From positions 1 through 54,774 of the forward strand of contig JBOHDE010000002.1 in the NCBI GenBank assembly GCA_050699035.1: 54,774 bases of DNA, in the 5' to 3' direction. The notes under the pieces were generated by a model. That model was not told where the DNA came from. It did not search any database and worked only from the letters and a program-made list of their open reading frames with translations. Numbering within the stretch: the stretch's first letter is position 1; every line of letters starts with the position of its first letter. Below are positions 32,004 through 40,427 of the stretch, piece by piece. The DNA is from WHTB01 sp050699035. GTDB taxonomy: Bacteria > Actinomycetota > Actinomycetes > Propionibacteriales > Nocardioidaceae. The position numbers were made by a program, and so were the translations under genes.

Positions 32004-32803
32004 GCAGCACGGATCCGCATCTGGATCTCGACGACCTCGCCGACCATCTCGAGGGCCTCACCGATCCGCCGGAGCGCGGCCGGATCGACCAGCACCTGCG
32101 TACGTGCGATCGCTGCAGTGCGCTGGTCGCCGACCTGCAAGGCGTGTCGAGCGCGCTCGCCGCCGAGCCGGCGCCGGCGATGCCGGCCGCGGTCAGCGCG
32201 CGGATCGAGCAGGCACTGGGCGCCGAGCGTCGTGACGCGACTCACCTCGACGGCGACCCCGTCGCCGTACCCCTCGACCGGCCGCGCCGCCGCCGAGCCG
32301 CCCGGGTGCTGCTCGCCGCCGCGGCCGCCGTCGTCGTGGTCGGCGTCGGGGGTACGGTTCTGCGCGACGTGGGTACGGGTGGCGCGGACGAGGCCTCGAC
32401 CGCCGGCGGCTCGGCGGACCGGCAGTCTGCCGAGGCAGACGCGCCCGGGGCCGTACGCGAGTCGGCCGACTCCTACGACTCCGGCGGCGGCGCTCGAGCG
32501 AGCGATGAGGCCGCCCCGTACTCCGAGCTGGAACTTCAGGACAGCGCTCCGGGCGACGCCATCGAGGAGGCCACCGCCCGCCTGAAGACCGCCGGATCGC
32601 AGCGCGTGCGGGCCACCTGCGTCGGGCAGGCATTGGGCGACCCGAGATGGCGGGGTACTTCGTACGCCGTCCGGATCGGCGGCCGGCCTGGCGCGGTCGC
32701 GTTCCTCGGCGATCTCGAGGCCACCAGGGAGCTGGTCGAGGGCATCCTGGTCAGCTGCGGCGACGAGCCGCGGGTCGTGGGACGCCACCCGATCCGGCGC
32801 TGA
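32000..32803 (+). CDS. Anti-sigma factor with ZAS zinc finger (RsmA-like)
   Basis: The 267-residue product begins with the zinc-binding anti-sigma motif H32-x3-C36-x2-C39 (QHLRTCDRCSALVADL), which holds a sigma factor in the cytoplasm. A membrane segment spans about 100-121 (ARVLLAAAAAVVVVGVGGTV), followed by an acidic, Ser/Gly-rich outer region and a C-terminal domain of unknown role. GAGGAGGT lies 8 bases before the ATG, which overlaps the sigM stop. The likely partner is SigM. Confidence 0.9.
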   Translation: MSSTDPHLDLDDLADHLEGLTDPPERGRIDQHLRTCDRCSALVADLQGVSSALAAEPAPAMPAAVSARIEQALGAERRDATHLDGDPVAVPLDRPRRRRAARVLLAAAAAVVVVGVGGTVLRDVGTGGADEASTAGGSADRQSAEADAPGAVRESADSYDSGGGARASDEAAPYSELELQDSAPGDAIEEATARLKTAGSQRVRATCVGQALGDPRWRGTSYAVRIGGRPGAVAFLGDLEATRELVEGILVSCGDEPRVVGRHPIRR

Positions 32804-32819
32804 CCGGCTCCCGGGTCCG

Positions 32820-32845
32820 GGAATGCCGAACGCCTAGGATCGGTT
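32820..32845 (+). promoter_or_regulatory. SigR-type promoter of trxBA
   Basis: GGAAT (32820-32824), exactly 18 bases, then GTT (32843-32845) matches the thiol-stress sigma SigR/SigH consensus known from trxB of Streptomyces. TAGGAT (32835-32840) inside it could be a -10 for the main sigma factor. A CCGCCTG-TGCG-CAGGCGG hairpin follows at 32857-32874 in the leader. Confidence 0.75.
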
Positions 32846-32915
32846 GGAACGGGTAACCGCCTGTGCGCAGGCGGCACCGTCTTGTCCGTGACGTTCTCAC
32901 TACGAAAGAGGCGAC

Positions 32916-33953
32916 GTGTCTGACGACGTACGCGACCTCATCATCATCGGGTCCGGCCCGGCCGGCTACACCGCGGCGATCTACGCCGCCCGCGCGCAGC
33001 TGCGACCGCTGGTGCTCGAGGGGTCGGTGACCGCTGGTGGGGCACTGATGACCACCACCGACGTCGAGAACTTCCCCGGCTTCCCGCAGGGCATCATGGG
33101 GCCCGCGCTGATGGACGACCTGCGCGCCCAGGCCGAGCGGTTCGGCGCCGAGCTGCTCACCGACGACGCGGTCGCGGTCGACCTCGCCGGACCGGTCAAG
33201 CGGGTCACCGACGGCGCCGGCACCGAGCACCTCGCCCGCGCTGTGATCCTCGCCACCGGCTCCGGCTACCGCAAGCTCGGCCTGCCGGACGAGGAGCGGC
33301 TCTCGGGTCACGGCGTCAGCTGGTGCGCCACCTGCGACGGGTTCTTCTTCCGGGACCAGGACATCGTGGTCGTCGGCGGCGGCGACTCCGCGGTCGAGGA
33401 GGCCACCTTCCTCACCCGGTTCGCCCGCAAGGTCACCCTCGTCCACCGGCGCGACTCGCTGCGCGCCAGCAAGATCATGCAGGACCGCGCGTTCGCCGAC
33501 CCGAAGATCGAGTTCGCCTGGCACACCGAGGTCGCGGCGCTGCACGGCGACGACAAGCTGACCGGCCTGACCCTGCGGGACACCCAGACCGGCGAGACCC
33601 GAGAGCACGAGGCGACCGGCCTGTTCATCGCGATCGGCCACGACCCGCGCTCCGAGCTGTTCAAGGGTCTGGTCGACCTCGACGACGAGGGCTACGTGCT
33701 GGTCGACGCACCGTCGACCCGTACCAACCTCGAAGGCGTCTTCGGCTCCGGCGACCTGGTCGACCACACCTACCGCCAGGCCGTCACGGCCGCGGGGACC
33801 GGCTGTGCCGCCGCCCTCGACGCCGAGCGCTACCTGGCCGCCCTCGACCACGTGGCCTCGACCGCCGGCGACGTGTCGGCCACCGAGGCCGAGGCGCATG
33901 CCGCCGGCGAGGTACAGACCCTCAACGAGCAGGTCGCCACCGCCGGCGCCTGA
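32916..33953 (+). CDS. trxB: Thioredoxin-disulfide reductase
   Basis: An FAD/NADPH enzyme that reduces thioredoxin. The 345-residue product has the FAD motif IIIGSGPAGYTAAIYAARA, the redox-active CATC at 137-140, the NADPH motif VVVGGGDSAVEEATFL with VHRRDSLRAS, and the second FAD motif GVFGSGDLVDHTYRQAV. The GTG at 32916 has a GAAAGAGG site about 3 bases upstream. The C-terminus extends about 20 residues past the fold. Probably induced by disulfide stress through the SigR-type promoter, and cotranscribed with trxA 41 bases downstream. Confidence 0.97.
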   Translation: MSDDVRDLIIIGSGPAGYTAAIYAARAQLRPLVLEGSVTAGGALMTTTDVENFPGFPQGIMGPALMDDLRAQAERFGAELLTDDAVAVDLAGPVKRVTDGAGTEHLARAVILATGSGYRKLGLPDEERLSGHGVSWCATCDGFFFRDQDIVVVGGGDSAVEEATFLTRFARKVTLVHRRDSLRASKIMQDRAFADPKIEFAWHTEVAALHGDDKLTGLTLRDTQTGETREHEATGLFIAIGHDPRSELFKGLVDLDDEGYVLVDAPSTRTNLEGVFGSGDLVDHTYRQAVTAAGTGCAAALDAERYLAALDHVASTAGDVSATEAEAHAAGEVQTLNEQVATAGA

Positions 33954-33994
33954 CCCGACGCACTCCCACCCCCACAACGAAGGAGCCCACCACC

Positions 33995-34324
33995 GTGGCC
34001 AACCTCCCCGCCGTCACCGATGCCGACTTCTCGACCAGCGTGCTCGGTGCCGACAAGCCCGTCCTCGTCGACTTCTGGGCCGAGTGGTGCGGACCGTGCC
34101 GCCAGATCGCCCCGATCCTCGAGGAGATCGCCGACGAGCACGGCGAGAAGCTGTCCATCGTCAAGATGAACGTCGACAAGAACCCCCAGGTGCCGGCGCA
34201 GTACCGCGTCACCGGCATCCCCACTATGGCGGTGTTCTCCGGCGGCGAGATGGTCAAGACGATCGTCGGCGCCAAGCCGAAGGCCGCCCTGCTCAACGAC
34301 CTCAGCGACGTCATCGGCGCCTGA
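33995..34324 (+). CDS. trxA: Thioredoxin
   Basis: A 109-residue thiol-disulfide carrier with the full thioredoxin fold: VLVDFWAEWCGPCRQIAPIL holds the active site WCGPC (31-35), and VTGIPTMAVFSGGE the cis-proline loop. GTG start with AAGGAG about 10 bases upstream. It follows trxB in one operon and is the partner substrate of that enzyme. Confidence 0.97.
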   Translation: MANLPAVTDADFSTSVLGADKPVLVDFWAEWCGPCRQIAPILEEIADEHGEKLSIVKMNVDKNPQVPAQYRVTGIPTMAVFSGGEMVKTIVGAKPKAALLNDLSDVIGA

Positions 34325-34344
34325 GACTCACCCGTCGGCCCGGG

Positions 34345-35001
34345 TCAGATGTGGGTCGGTGCGTTCTCCCTACGTACCGACGCCGACCGCACTGGCTCGG
34401 GCCGCATCGATCCCAGGATGCGCTCCAGCGCCACCTCGACGTCTTCCTTCCAGGTCAGGGTCTGCCGGAGGTCGAGCCGTAGCCGCGGGTAGCGGTGGTG
34501 CGGCCGCACCGTCTTGAACCCCACGGCGGCCAGGAAGTCGGCGGGTACGACGCAGCGCGAGCGCTCGGCATGCACCTCGGTGACGCCGAAGGACTCGATC
34601 GCCTTCACCCCGCCGCGCTTGATCAGGTCCTTCGCGACCGTCTGCACCAGCACCCGGCCGAGACCGCCGCCACGGAACTCCGGCTGGATCCGCGCGGTCA
34701 TCAGCAGCACCGCGTCGCCGCTGACCGGCGACGTCGGGAAGGCCACCGAGCGTGGCACGTGCGTCGGCGGCGCGAACAGCACGTACCCCGCGACTGCCTT
34801 GTCGACGTAGACGATGCGGCCGCAGGACCCCCAGTCGAGGAGTACGCCGGACAGCCACGCCTCCTTCTCCAGCCCCGGATCGCCGGACTCCTCGGCGCGC
34901 TCACCCGCGACCGGGTCGAGCTCCCAGAACACGCAGCGCCGGCAGCGGACCGGCAGGTCGTCGACGTTGTCCAGCGTGACGTTGTCGATCCGGCGACCCA
35001 T
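34345..35001 (-). CDS. GNAT-family N-acetyltransferase
   Basis: The 218-residue product has the acetyl-CoA site of the GNAT fold, RIQPEFRGGGLGRVLVQTVA (motif A, R/Q-x-x-G-x-G/A). It is preceded by a beta strand LLMTA and followed by FLAAVGFKTVR near the end of the domain. An N-terminal CRRCVFWELDP segment with paired cysteines is unusual for GNAT enzymes and may be structural. The substrate is unknown. It is convergent with trxA and follows a 46-residue membrane peptide gene with an ATGA overlap. Confidence 0.88.
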   Translation of the reverse strand: MGRRIDNVTLDNVDDLPVRCRRCVFWELDPVAGERAEESGDPGLEKEAWLSGVLLDWGSCGRIVYVDKAVAGYVLFAPPTHVPRSVAFPTSPVSGDAVLLMTARIQPEFRGGGLGRVLVQTVAKDLIKRGGVKAIESFGVTEVHAERSRCVVPADFLAAVGFKTVRPHHRYPRLRLDLRQTLTWKEDVEVALERILGSMRPEPVRSASVRRENAPTHI

Positions 35002-35141
35002 CAGCGTTCGCCGTCCTGGTCGCCCGCCGCGGTCTCCCCCGCCCGCGGACGCCGGCGCAGCAGCCCGGCGACGAAGCCGGCGACCGCGCCGACGAGAGCG
35101 ACCCCCGTCGAGGAGACCACTCGTCTCAGAGTCGAGCCCAC
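35001..35141 (-). CDS. Small single-span membrane peptide, 46 residues
   Basis: A short frame in the gap between the GNAT and aminotransferase genes, with a GTG at 35141 and GGGTGGACAG upstream. The product is GSTLRRVVSSTGVALVGAVA followed by GFVAGLLRRRP and a polar tail: one membrane helix between basic residues. Its TGA overlaps the GNAT start (ATGA), the coupling used throughout this contig. No family recognised; conservation would have to confirm it. Confidence 0.55.
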   Translation of the reverse strand: MGSTLRRVVSSTGVALVGAVAGFVAGLLRRRPRAGETAAGDQDGER

Positions 35142-35216
35142 CTGTCCACCCCGCTCGTGTTGCGGCGACAATGAGTGTGTAGATGCATGGTATTCCCCGC
35201 GGAGGTAGTCCCGCAG

Positions 35217-36530
35217 ATGCAGCAGCAGCCGGCTCGGCACAGCCGCGAGACGCGACTCGACATGTATGTCGACCGCTATGCCTCCCGCACCCGCGGGATG
35301 ACGGCGTCGGAGATCCGGGCGCTGTTCGCCGTCGCCAGCCGACCGGAGGTGGTGTCGCTCGCCGGCGGCATGCCGAACATCTCCGGGCTGCCGTTGGACA
35401 CCATCGGGAGCATGGTGCACGAGCTCGTCACCGAGCACGGCACCGAGGCGATGCAGTACGGCTCGGGACAGGGTGTTCCTATCCTGCGCGAACAGATCTG
35501 CGACGTGATGGCGCTCGAGGGTATCGAGGCGCATCCGGACGACGTCGTGGTCACGGTCGGTTCGCAGCAGGCGGTCGACCTGGTCACCCGGATCTTCTGC
35601 GACCCCGGCGACGTGGTGATCTGCGAGGCTCCGTCGTACGTCGGGGCGCTCGGCGTGTTCCGCGCGTACGAGTGCGAGGTGGTGCACGCGGAGATGGACG
35701 CCGACGGGCTTGTCCCGGCCGCGCTGCGTGACGCGCTGGCCGCCGCCGCGGCCGCCGGGCAGCGGGTCAAGTTCCTGTACACGATCCCGAACTTCCACAA
35801 CCCCGCCGGCGTCTCGATGTCCGAGCCCCGCCGGCGGGAGGTGCTGGAGATCGCCCGCGAGCACGACCTGCTGGTGCTCGAGGACAACCCGTACGGCCTG
35901 CTCGGCTTCGACCAGGAGCCGCGCCGCGCGTTGCGCGCCGACGAGGTGGAGCGGGTGGTCTACCTCGGGTCGTTCTCGAAGACGTTCGCGCCAGGCCTGC
36001 GGGTCGGGTGGGCGCTGGCTCCCCACGCCGTCAGGGAGAAGCTGGTGCTCGCCCAGGAGTCGTCGACGCTGTGCCCGTCGTCGTTCAGCCAGCTGATGAT
36101 CTCGTCCTACCTGGCCGGCCAGGACTGGATGGGGCAGGTGAAGCAGTTCCGGGAGATGTACCGCGAACGTCGGGACGCGATGCTCGAGGCGCTCGACGAC
36201 CTGATGCCGGACGGCACCACCTGGACCGTTCCGGCCGGCGGATTCTACGTCTGGCTGACGCTGCCGCCCGGGCTCGACGCGAAGGCGATGCTGCCGCGTG
36301 CCGTGACCGCGCGGGTCGCGTATGTGCCGGGCACGGCGTTCTACGCCGACGAGTTCGGCAGCCAGTGCATGCGGCTGTCGTACTGCTACCCGACGCCGGA
36401 GCGGATCCGTGAGGGAGTACGCCGGTTGGCCGCGGTGGTCGAGCAGGAGCTCGACCTGCGGGCGACCTTCGGTGTCTCCACCAAGGTCCAGGTCCGGTCC
36501 TACGACACCCCGAACACCGACCTGACCTGA
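35217..36530 (+). CDS. PLP-dependent aminotransferase, class I/II (2-aminoadipate/MocR-like type)
   Basis: The 437-residue product is a fold-type I aminotransferase with VVSLAGGMPNISGLPLD near the start, LQ-type substrate loop MQYGSGQGVPILRE and YTIPNFHNPAGVSMS. LVLEDNPYGLLGF carries the PLP-binding Asp, and YLGSFSKTFAPGLRVGW the PLP lysine. It is most like the LysN/2-aminoadipate group; no GntR-type DNA-binding domain is present. GGAGGT at 35201-35206 supports the ATG at 35217; ATG 35187 and 35175 are upstream alternatives. It precedes the Ddl-like gene by 16 bases. Confidence 0.9.
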   Translation: MQQQPARHSRETRLDMYVDRYASRTRGMTASEIRALFAVASRPEVVSLAGGMPNISGLPLDTIGSMVHELVTEHGTEAMQYGSGQGVPILREQICDVMALEGIEAHPDDVVVTVGSQQAVDLVTRIFCDPGDVVICEAPSYVGALGVFRAYECEVVHAEMDADGLVPAALRDALAAAAAAGQRVKFLYTIPNFHNPAGVSMSEPRRREVLEIAREHDLLVLEDNPYGLLGFDQEPRRALRADEVERVVYLGSFSKTFAPGLRVGWALAPHAVREKLVLAQESSTLCPSSFSQLMISSYLAGQDWMGQVKQFREMYRERRDAMLEALDDLMPDGTTWTVPAGGFYVWLTLPPGLDAKAMLPRAVTARVAYVPGTAFYADEFGSQCMRLSYCYPTPERIREGVRRLAAVVEQELDLRATFGVSTKVQVRSYDTPNTDLT

Positions 36531-36546
36531 TCGACGAGGAGCTGTC

Positions 36547-37494
36547 ATGACTCAGTCCGGCCGCGTGGTCGTACTCGCCGGTGGACTGTCGCACGAGCGC
36601 GACGTGTCCTTGCGGGCCGGGCGGCGGGTCGCCGAGGCGCTGCGGTCGGCCGGGGTCGAGGTCGAGGTGCGTGACGTCGACTCCTCTCTCGTCCCCTCGC
36701 TTCGCGCCGACCCACCACGGTGCGTCTTTCCGCTGCTTTATGGCGAGTCCGGCGAGGACGGCACGCTGCGCGAGGTGCTCGACCTGCTGTCCATCCCGTA
36801 CGTCGGGTCGCCGCCCGCTGCGAGTCGGCTGGCGTTCGACAAGCCGGTGGCGAAGGCGTTGGTGGCTGCCGCTGGGATCCGCACGCCCGAGTCGGTCACG
36901 CTGCCGCACGACACGTTCCGCGAGGTCGGCGCGACCGCGCTGATCGAGGTCGTGGTGGATCGGCTCGGTCTGCCTCTGGTGGTCAAGCCGACCCGCGGCG
37001 GCTCGGCGCTCGGCTGCTCCATCGTCACCGAGCTGGCGGAGATGCCGGGCGCGATGGTCGGCTGCTTCGCGTACGGCCCGTTCGCCCTGCTCGAGCGGTT
37101 CGTCGACGGCACCGAGGTGACGGTGTCGGTGATCGACACCGGTTCGGGTCCGCAGGCCCTGCCAGCCGTCGAGATCCGGCCGGTCGACGGGCGCTACGAC
37201 TACAGCGCCCGTTACACCGCGGGTTCCACCGAGTTCGTCACCCCCGCCAAGCTGGAGGCGGACGTCGAGGCCGAGGTCGCCCGGGTGGCGATCGAGGCGC
37301 ATCGGGTTCTCGGGCTCGCCGACCTGTCCCGCACCGACCTGATCGTGGACCAGGACGGAGTCGTCTGGTTCCTCGAGGTCAACGTCGCACCGGGGATGAC
37401 CGAGACGTCGCTGCTGCCGCTGTCGGTCGAGGCCGCCGACCTCGACCTCGGTACGGTCTGCCGGTCACTTGTCGATGCGGCTGTTAAACTATAG
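36547..37494 (+). CDS. D-alanine--D-alanine ligase-like ATP-grasp protein
   Basis: The 315-residue product has the Ddl N-terminal motif VVLAGGLSHERDVSLRAGRR. An ATP-grasp domain follows: LLYGESGEDGTLREVLDLL, LVVKPTRGGSALGCSIV and a terminal metal site WFLEVNVAPGMTETSLLPLS. Length is typical of Ddl. The Ddl signature has a glutamate-for-serine style variation in the first motif (SHERDVS), so a different dipeptide cannot be excluded. It forms a unit with the aminotransferase and is convergent with parB, 21 bases apart. Confidence 0.85.
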   Translation: MTQSGRVVVLAGGLSHERDVSLRAGRRVAEALRSAGVEVEVRDVDSSLVPSLRADPPRCVFPLLYGESGEDGTLREVLDLLSIPYVGSPPAASRLAFDKPVAKALVAAAGIRTPESVTLPHDTFREVGATALIEVVVDRLGLPLVVKPTRGGSALGCSIVTELAEMPGAMVGCFAYGPFALLERFVDGTEVTVSVIDTGSGPQALPAVEIRPVDGRYDYSARYTAGSTEFVTPAKLEADVEAEVARVAIEAHRVLGLADLSRTDLIVDQDGVVWFLEVNVAPGMTETSLLPLSVEAADLDLGTVCRSLVDAAVKL

Positions 37495-37515
37495 ATCGAT
37501 TTGTCGACAAGGATA

Positions 37516-38502
37516 CTAACTGCTTTGCGGGTCCATCACCTTGACGATTCGCTCCAGGTCGTCGATCGAGGCGAACTCGACCGTGATCCGGCCCTTGCTC
37601 TTGCCGAGCGCGACCTTGACCCGAGTGTCGAAGCGTTCCGAGAGCCGGGTGGCCAGGTCGTCCAACGCCGGGGCGACCGGGCGCTTGGCCCGTGACGACG
37701 GCGCCTTGTCCTGGGCGCCGATCTCGCCGACGGCGACGATCTCCTCCAGGGCCCGGACCGAGAGCCCTTCGGCGACCACCCGGGCGGCCAGCCGGTCCTG
37801 TTGGTCCGGATCGGGGATGCCGAGCAAGGCCCGGGCGTGGCCGGCCGAGAGCACCGCCGCCGCCACTCGTCGCTGCACGGCTGGGCTCAGCTTCAGCAGC
37901 CGGAGCGTGTTGCTGATCTGCGGCCGGGACCGGCCGATCCGGCCGGCCAGCTGGTCGTGCGTGCAGCCGAAGTCGTCGAGCAGCTGCTGGTAGGCGGCGG
38001 CCTCCTCCAGCGGGTTCAGCTGGGCGCGGTGCAGGTTCTCCAGCAGCGCGTCGCGCAGCAGGTCGTCGTCGCTGGTGTCACGGACGATTGCCGGGATGTT
38101 GGCGATGCCGGCCTCCTGGCAGGCCCGCCAGCGACGCTCCCCCATGATCAGCTCGTAGCGGTCGTCGCCGACGGCGCGGACCACGATCGGCTGCAGCAGA
38201 CCGATCTCGCGGATGGAGAACACCAGCTCGGCCATCGCGTCGGCGTCGAACACCTGGCGCGGCTGGCGCGGGTTGGGGGTGATCGCCTCGACCGGGAGCT
38301 CGGCGAAGCGGGCGCCGTCCACTGGTGCCAAGGCGGGTCCCGAGCCGTTCTGGCTGGCGGCCTGTCCCGCTCCGCGCTCCGCGTCCGGAACCGCCTGGAG
38401 CGACGGCAGGTCGTCGCCGCCGGTCGGCGTCGTCGGCTCGTCAGGCGCCGTGGGGATCAGGGCACCGAGGCCGCGTCCAAGTCCACGTCGTCGAGTGTTC
38501 AC
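37516..38502 (-). CDS. parB: Chromosome partitioning protein ParB
   Basis: ParB binds parS, spreads by CTP-dependent clamping and loads SMC. The 328-residue product has the start RRRGLGRGLGALIP (ParA-contacting end) and the CTPase domain ITPNPRQPRQVF, IGLLQPIVVR, YELIMGERRWRACQEAG and LLENLHRAQLNPLEEAAAY. The helix-turn-helix is THDQLAGRIGRSRPQISNTL, and a C-terminal dimerisation domain ends the protein. The GTG overlaps the parA stop (GTGA). Confidence 0.96.
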   Translation of the reverse strand: MNTRRRGLGRGLGALIPTAPDEPTTPTGGDDLPSLQAVPDAERGAGQAASQNGSGPALAPVDGARFAELPVEAITPNPRQPRQVFDADAMAELVFSIREIGLLQPIVVRAVGDDRYELIMGERRWRACQEAGIANIPAIVRDTSDDDLLRDALLENLHRAQLNPLEEAAAYQQLLDDFGCTHDQLAGRIGRSRPQISNTLRLLKLSPAVQRRVAAAVLSAGHARALLGIPDPDQQDRLAARVVAEGLSVRALEEIVAVGEIGAQDKAPSSRAKRPVAPALDDLATRLSERFDTRVKVALGKSKGRITVEFASIDDLERIVKVMDPQSS

Positions 38503-39557
38503 TGTGCCTCCGCTGGTTGGCTGGCGCGGGAGTCCCGGCCGATGGCGAGCTCGCGGGCGGCCTCGAGGTAGGACAGTGCGCCGGGCGAGCCTGGGTCGTA
38601 GGTCATCACGGTCTGGCCGTAGCTCGGGGCCTCCGAGATCCGGACCGACCGGGGGATGGCGGTATGGAGCACGGCGTCCGCGAAATGGGCGCGCACCTCG
38701 TCGGCGACCTGGGCCGCCAGCCGGGTGCGTGCGTCGTACATCGTTAACACGACCGTGGAGATCTCCAGCTCCGGGTTGAGATGCGCCTTGATCAGCTCGA
38801 TGTTGCGCAGCAGCTGGGTCACGCCCTCGAGCGCGTAGTACTCGCACTGGATCGGGATCAACATCTCGCGGCCGGCGACCAGAGCGTTCACGGTCAGCAG
38901 TCCGAGCGACGGCGGGCAGTCGATGAAGATGTAGTCGAACCGGTCGTCGGTGCCGTTCGTCTCGGCCAAGTACACGTCGAGTGCGCGCCGTAGCCGCGAC
39001 TCCCGCGCGACCAACGTCACCAGCTCGATCTCGGCGCCGGCCAGGTCGATGGTCGCGGGCACACAGAACAGGCCCGGCGTGTCCGACGACTCCTGGACCA
39101 CCTCGGCGATCGCGGTGCCGTCGGCGATCACCTCGTAGACGCCGGGGGTGCCCTCACCGTGCTCGACACCGAGGGCGGTGGACGCATTGCCCTGCGGGTC
39201 GAGGTCGACGATGAGGACCCGGAGGTCGTGCTGCGCCAGCGCGGCGGCCATGTTGACAGCGGTCGTGGTCTTGCCGACCCCGCCCTTCTGGTTCGCCACC
39301 ACGAAGACCCGGGTGGCCTCGGGTCGCGGCAGCGGGTGGCGTGGCTGCGCCCGGGCGTCCAAGATCTGGTTCCGCACCGCCATTGCCAACGGTGTGGCGT
39401 CGCGGTCGTACCGGTCGTCCGGGAACACGGTGGCCAGTTCGGCCGCAGTGAGTGGGCGTGGGCCGGGCGCCGGCACCGGGCCGAACGCCGATGTCGTCGC
39501 CGGTGTGGTCGCCGGTGTGGTCGAAGGGATCGAGGGGGTGGGATCGGGTGGGATCAC
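38499..39557 (-). CDS. parA: Chromosome partitioning ATPase ParA
   Basis: ParA is a DNA-binding ATPase that positions ParB-parS complexes. The product has the deviant Walker A VVANQKGGVGKTTTAVNMAA, Walker A' LIVDLDPQGNASTALGV and Walker B YIFIDCPPSLGLLT. A Pro/Thr-rich N-terminal extension precedes it. The start is uncertain: GTG 39557 (352 residues, GGAG 8 bases upstream) is preferred. GTG 39566 lacks a ribosome site, and GTG 39710, overlapping the rsmG stop, would give 403 residues and place a parS inside the gene. Confidence 0.93.
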   Translation of the reverse strand: MIPPDPTPSIPSTTPATTPATTSAFGPVPAPGPRPLTAAELATVFPDDRYDRDATPLAMAVRNQILDARAQPRHPLPRPEATRVFVVANQKGGVGKTTTAVNMAAALAQHDLRVLIVDLDPQGNASTALGVEHGEGTPGVYEVIADGTAIAEVVQESSDTPGLFCVPATIDLAGAEIELVTLVARESRLRRALDVYLAETNGTDDRFDYIFIDCPPSLGLLTVNALVAGREMLIPIQCEYYALEGVTQLLRNIELIKAHLNPELEISTVVLTMYDARTRLAAQVADEVRAHFADAVLHTAIPRSVRISEAPSYGQTVMTYDPGSPGALSYLEAARELAIGRDSRASQPAEAQ

Positions 39558-39578
39558 AGCAGGCACTCCGCGGTCGGT

Positions 39579-39594
39579 TGTTTCACGTGAAACG
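39579..39594. other. parS site 1
   Basis: TGTTTCACGTGAAACG contains the 14-bp palindrome GTTTCACGTGAAAC and differs from the consensus at the last base. It lies just upstream of parA, or inside it if the longest start is used. Confidence 0.95.
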
Positions 39595-39706
39595 TCGACG
39601 TCCTGAAGACTTGTCGACTTATTGGCTTGAGGTGGATGACCCCAGCCCAGGGGGGAGGGAGAAGGTGTTGGGCGAGCTGTGGGCCAACCTAGGCCTCGTC
39701 GAATGC

Positions 39707-40426
39707 TCACCGATCACGCCTCCTCGTCCGCGGACTCCCGCGCCGCCGCGATCTTGCCGACGGTGCCCCAGTGTCGCCCGCGACCACCTCGACGACCAAG
39801 GCCGCCACGCCGTCGGGGCGGGACTGATATCGGCGTACTTCCCAACTGATCGCGCCGAGTCTGCGTAAGGCCGGTTCAGCCGCCGCCAACTCGGCTGCTG
39901 CAGCATCGCCCTTCATCGCGACCAGCCGGCCCCCCGGGCGGCACAGCGGAAGAGTCCAGCCGGCGAGTCGGTCGAGTGGCGCGACAGCCCGAGCAGTCAC
40001 ATAGTCGAATGCCCAGCCGTGTTGTTCCTCCGCCCGGCCGCGGACCACCTCGACCTGGCCGAGGCCAAGGCCATCGACCGCCTCTTGCAGGAAGGTGGCC
40101 CGTCGCAGCAACGGCTCCAGCAACGTCACCCGAAGGTCCGGCCGGATGATCGCCAGCACGATGCCCGGGAGGCCGGCCCCGGCGCCCACATCGCAGACCG
40201 ACGCCTCCTCGGCGAACGCGTCGGCGACCACGGCGCAGTTCGCCAGGTGCCGGTCCCACAGCCGGGGAATCTCGCGCGGCCCGATCAGCCCACGGACGAC
40301 GCCGGCATCGGCAAGCAGCTCGGCGTACCGAGTGGCGAGCGGCAGGTGGTCACCGAACAGCACCGCCGCCTCCGGCGGTGGAGGCGGCGGTGTTTCACGT
40401 GAAACGTCAGACCCAGAGAGAGCCAT
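39707..40426 (-). CDS. rsmG: 16S rRNA (guanine-527-N7) methyltransferase RsmG
   Basis: Methylates G527 (E. coli numbering) of 16S rRNA. The 239-residue product has the substrate region RYAELLADAGVVRGLIGPRE, IPRLWDRHLANCAVVADAF, and the SAM-binding motif VCDVGAGAGLPGIVLAI with LLEPLLRRATFLQEAV and VTARAVAPLDRLAGW. The N-terminal residues VSRET are encoded by a parS site. A basic tail (SRRRGSPRTRRRDR) extends beyond the fold. Loss of this enzyme gives low-level streptomycin resistance in other bacteria. Confidence 0.94.
   Translation of the reverse strand: MALSGSDVSRETPPPPPPEAAVLFGDHLPLATRYAELLADAGVVRGLIGPREIPRLWDRHLANCAVVADAFAEEASVCDVGAGAGLPGIVLAIIRPDLRVTLLEPLLRRATFLQEAVDGLGLGQVEVVRGRAEEQHGWAFDYVTARAVAPLDRLAGWTLPLCRPGGRLVAMKGDAAAAELAAAEPALRRLGAISWEVRRYQSRPDGVAALVVEVVAGDTGAPSARSRRRGSPRTRRRDR
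40391..40406. other. parS site 2
   Basis: TGTTTCACGTGAAACG, identical to site 1, inside the 5' end of rsmG, where the minus strand reads Val-Ser-Arg-Glu-Thr. The two sites are 812 bp apart. Confidence 0.95.
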
Positions 40427-40427
40427 G

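Noticed and set aside
36085..37302. Long minus-strand open frame opposite the aminotransferase and Ddl-like genes
   Set aside because: Opposite-strand frames are long by chance in such GC-rich DNA; its product is His/Arg/Asp-rich with no recognisable domain and it is fully covered by two clear genes.
37501..37510. TTGTCGACAA palindrome between the Ddl-like gene and parB
   Set aside because: Only 10 bp, and a similar TTGTCGAC at about 39610 is too short to call a repeat family.
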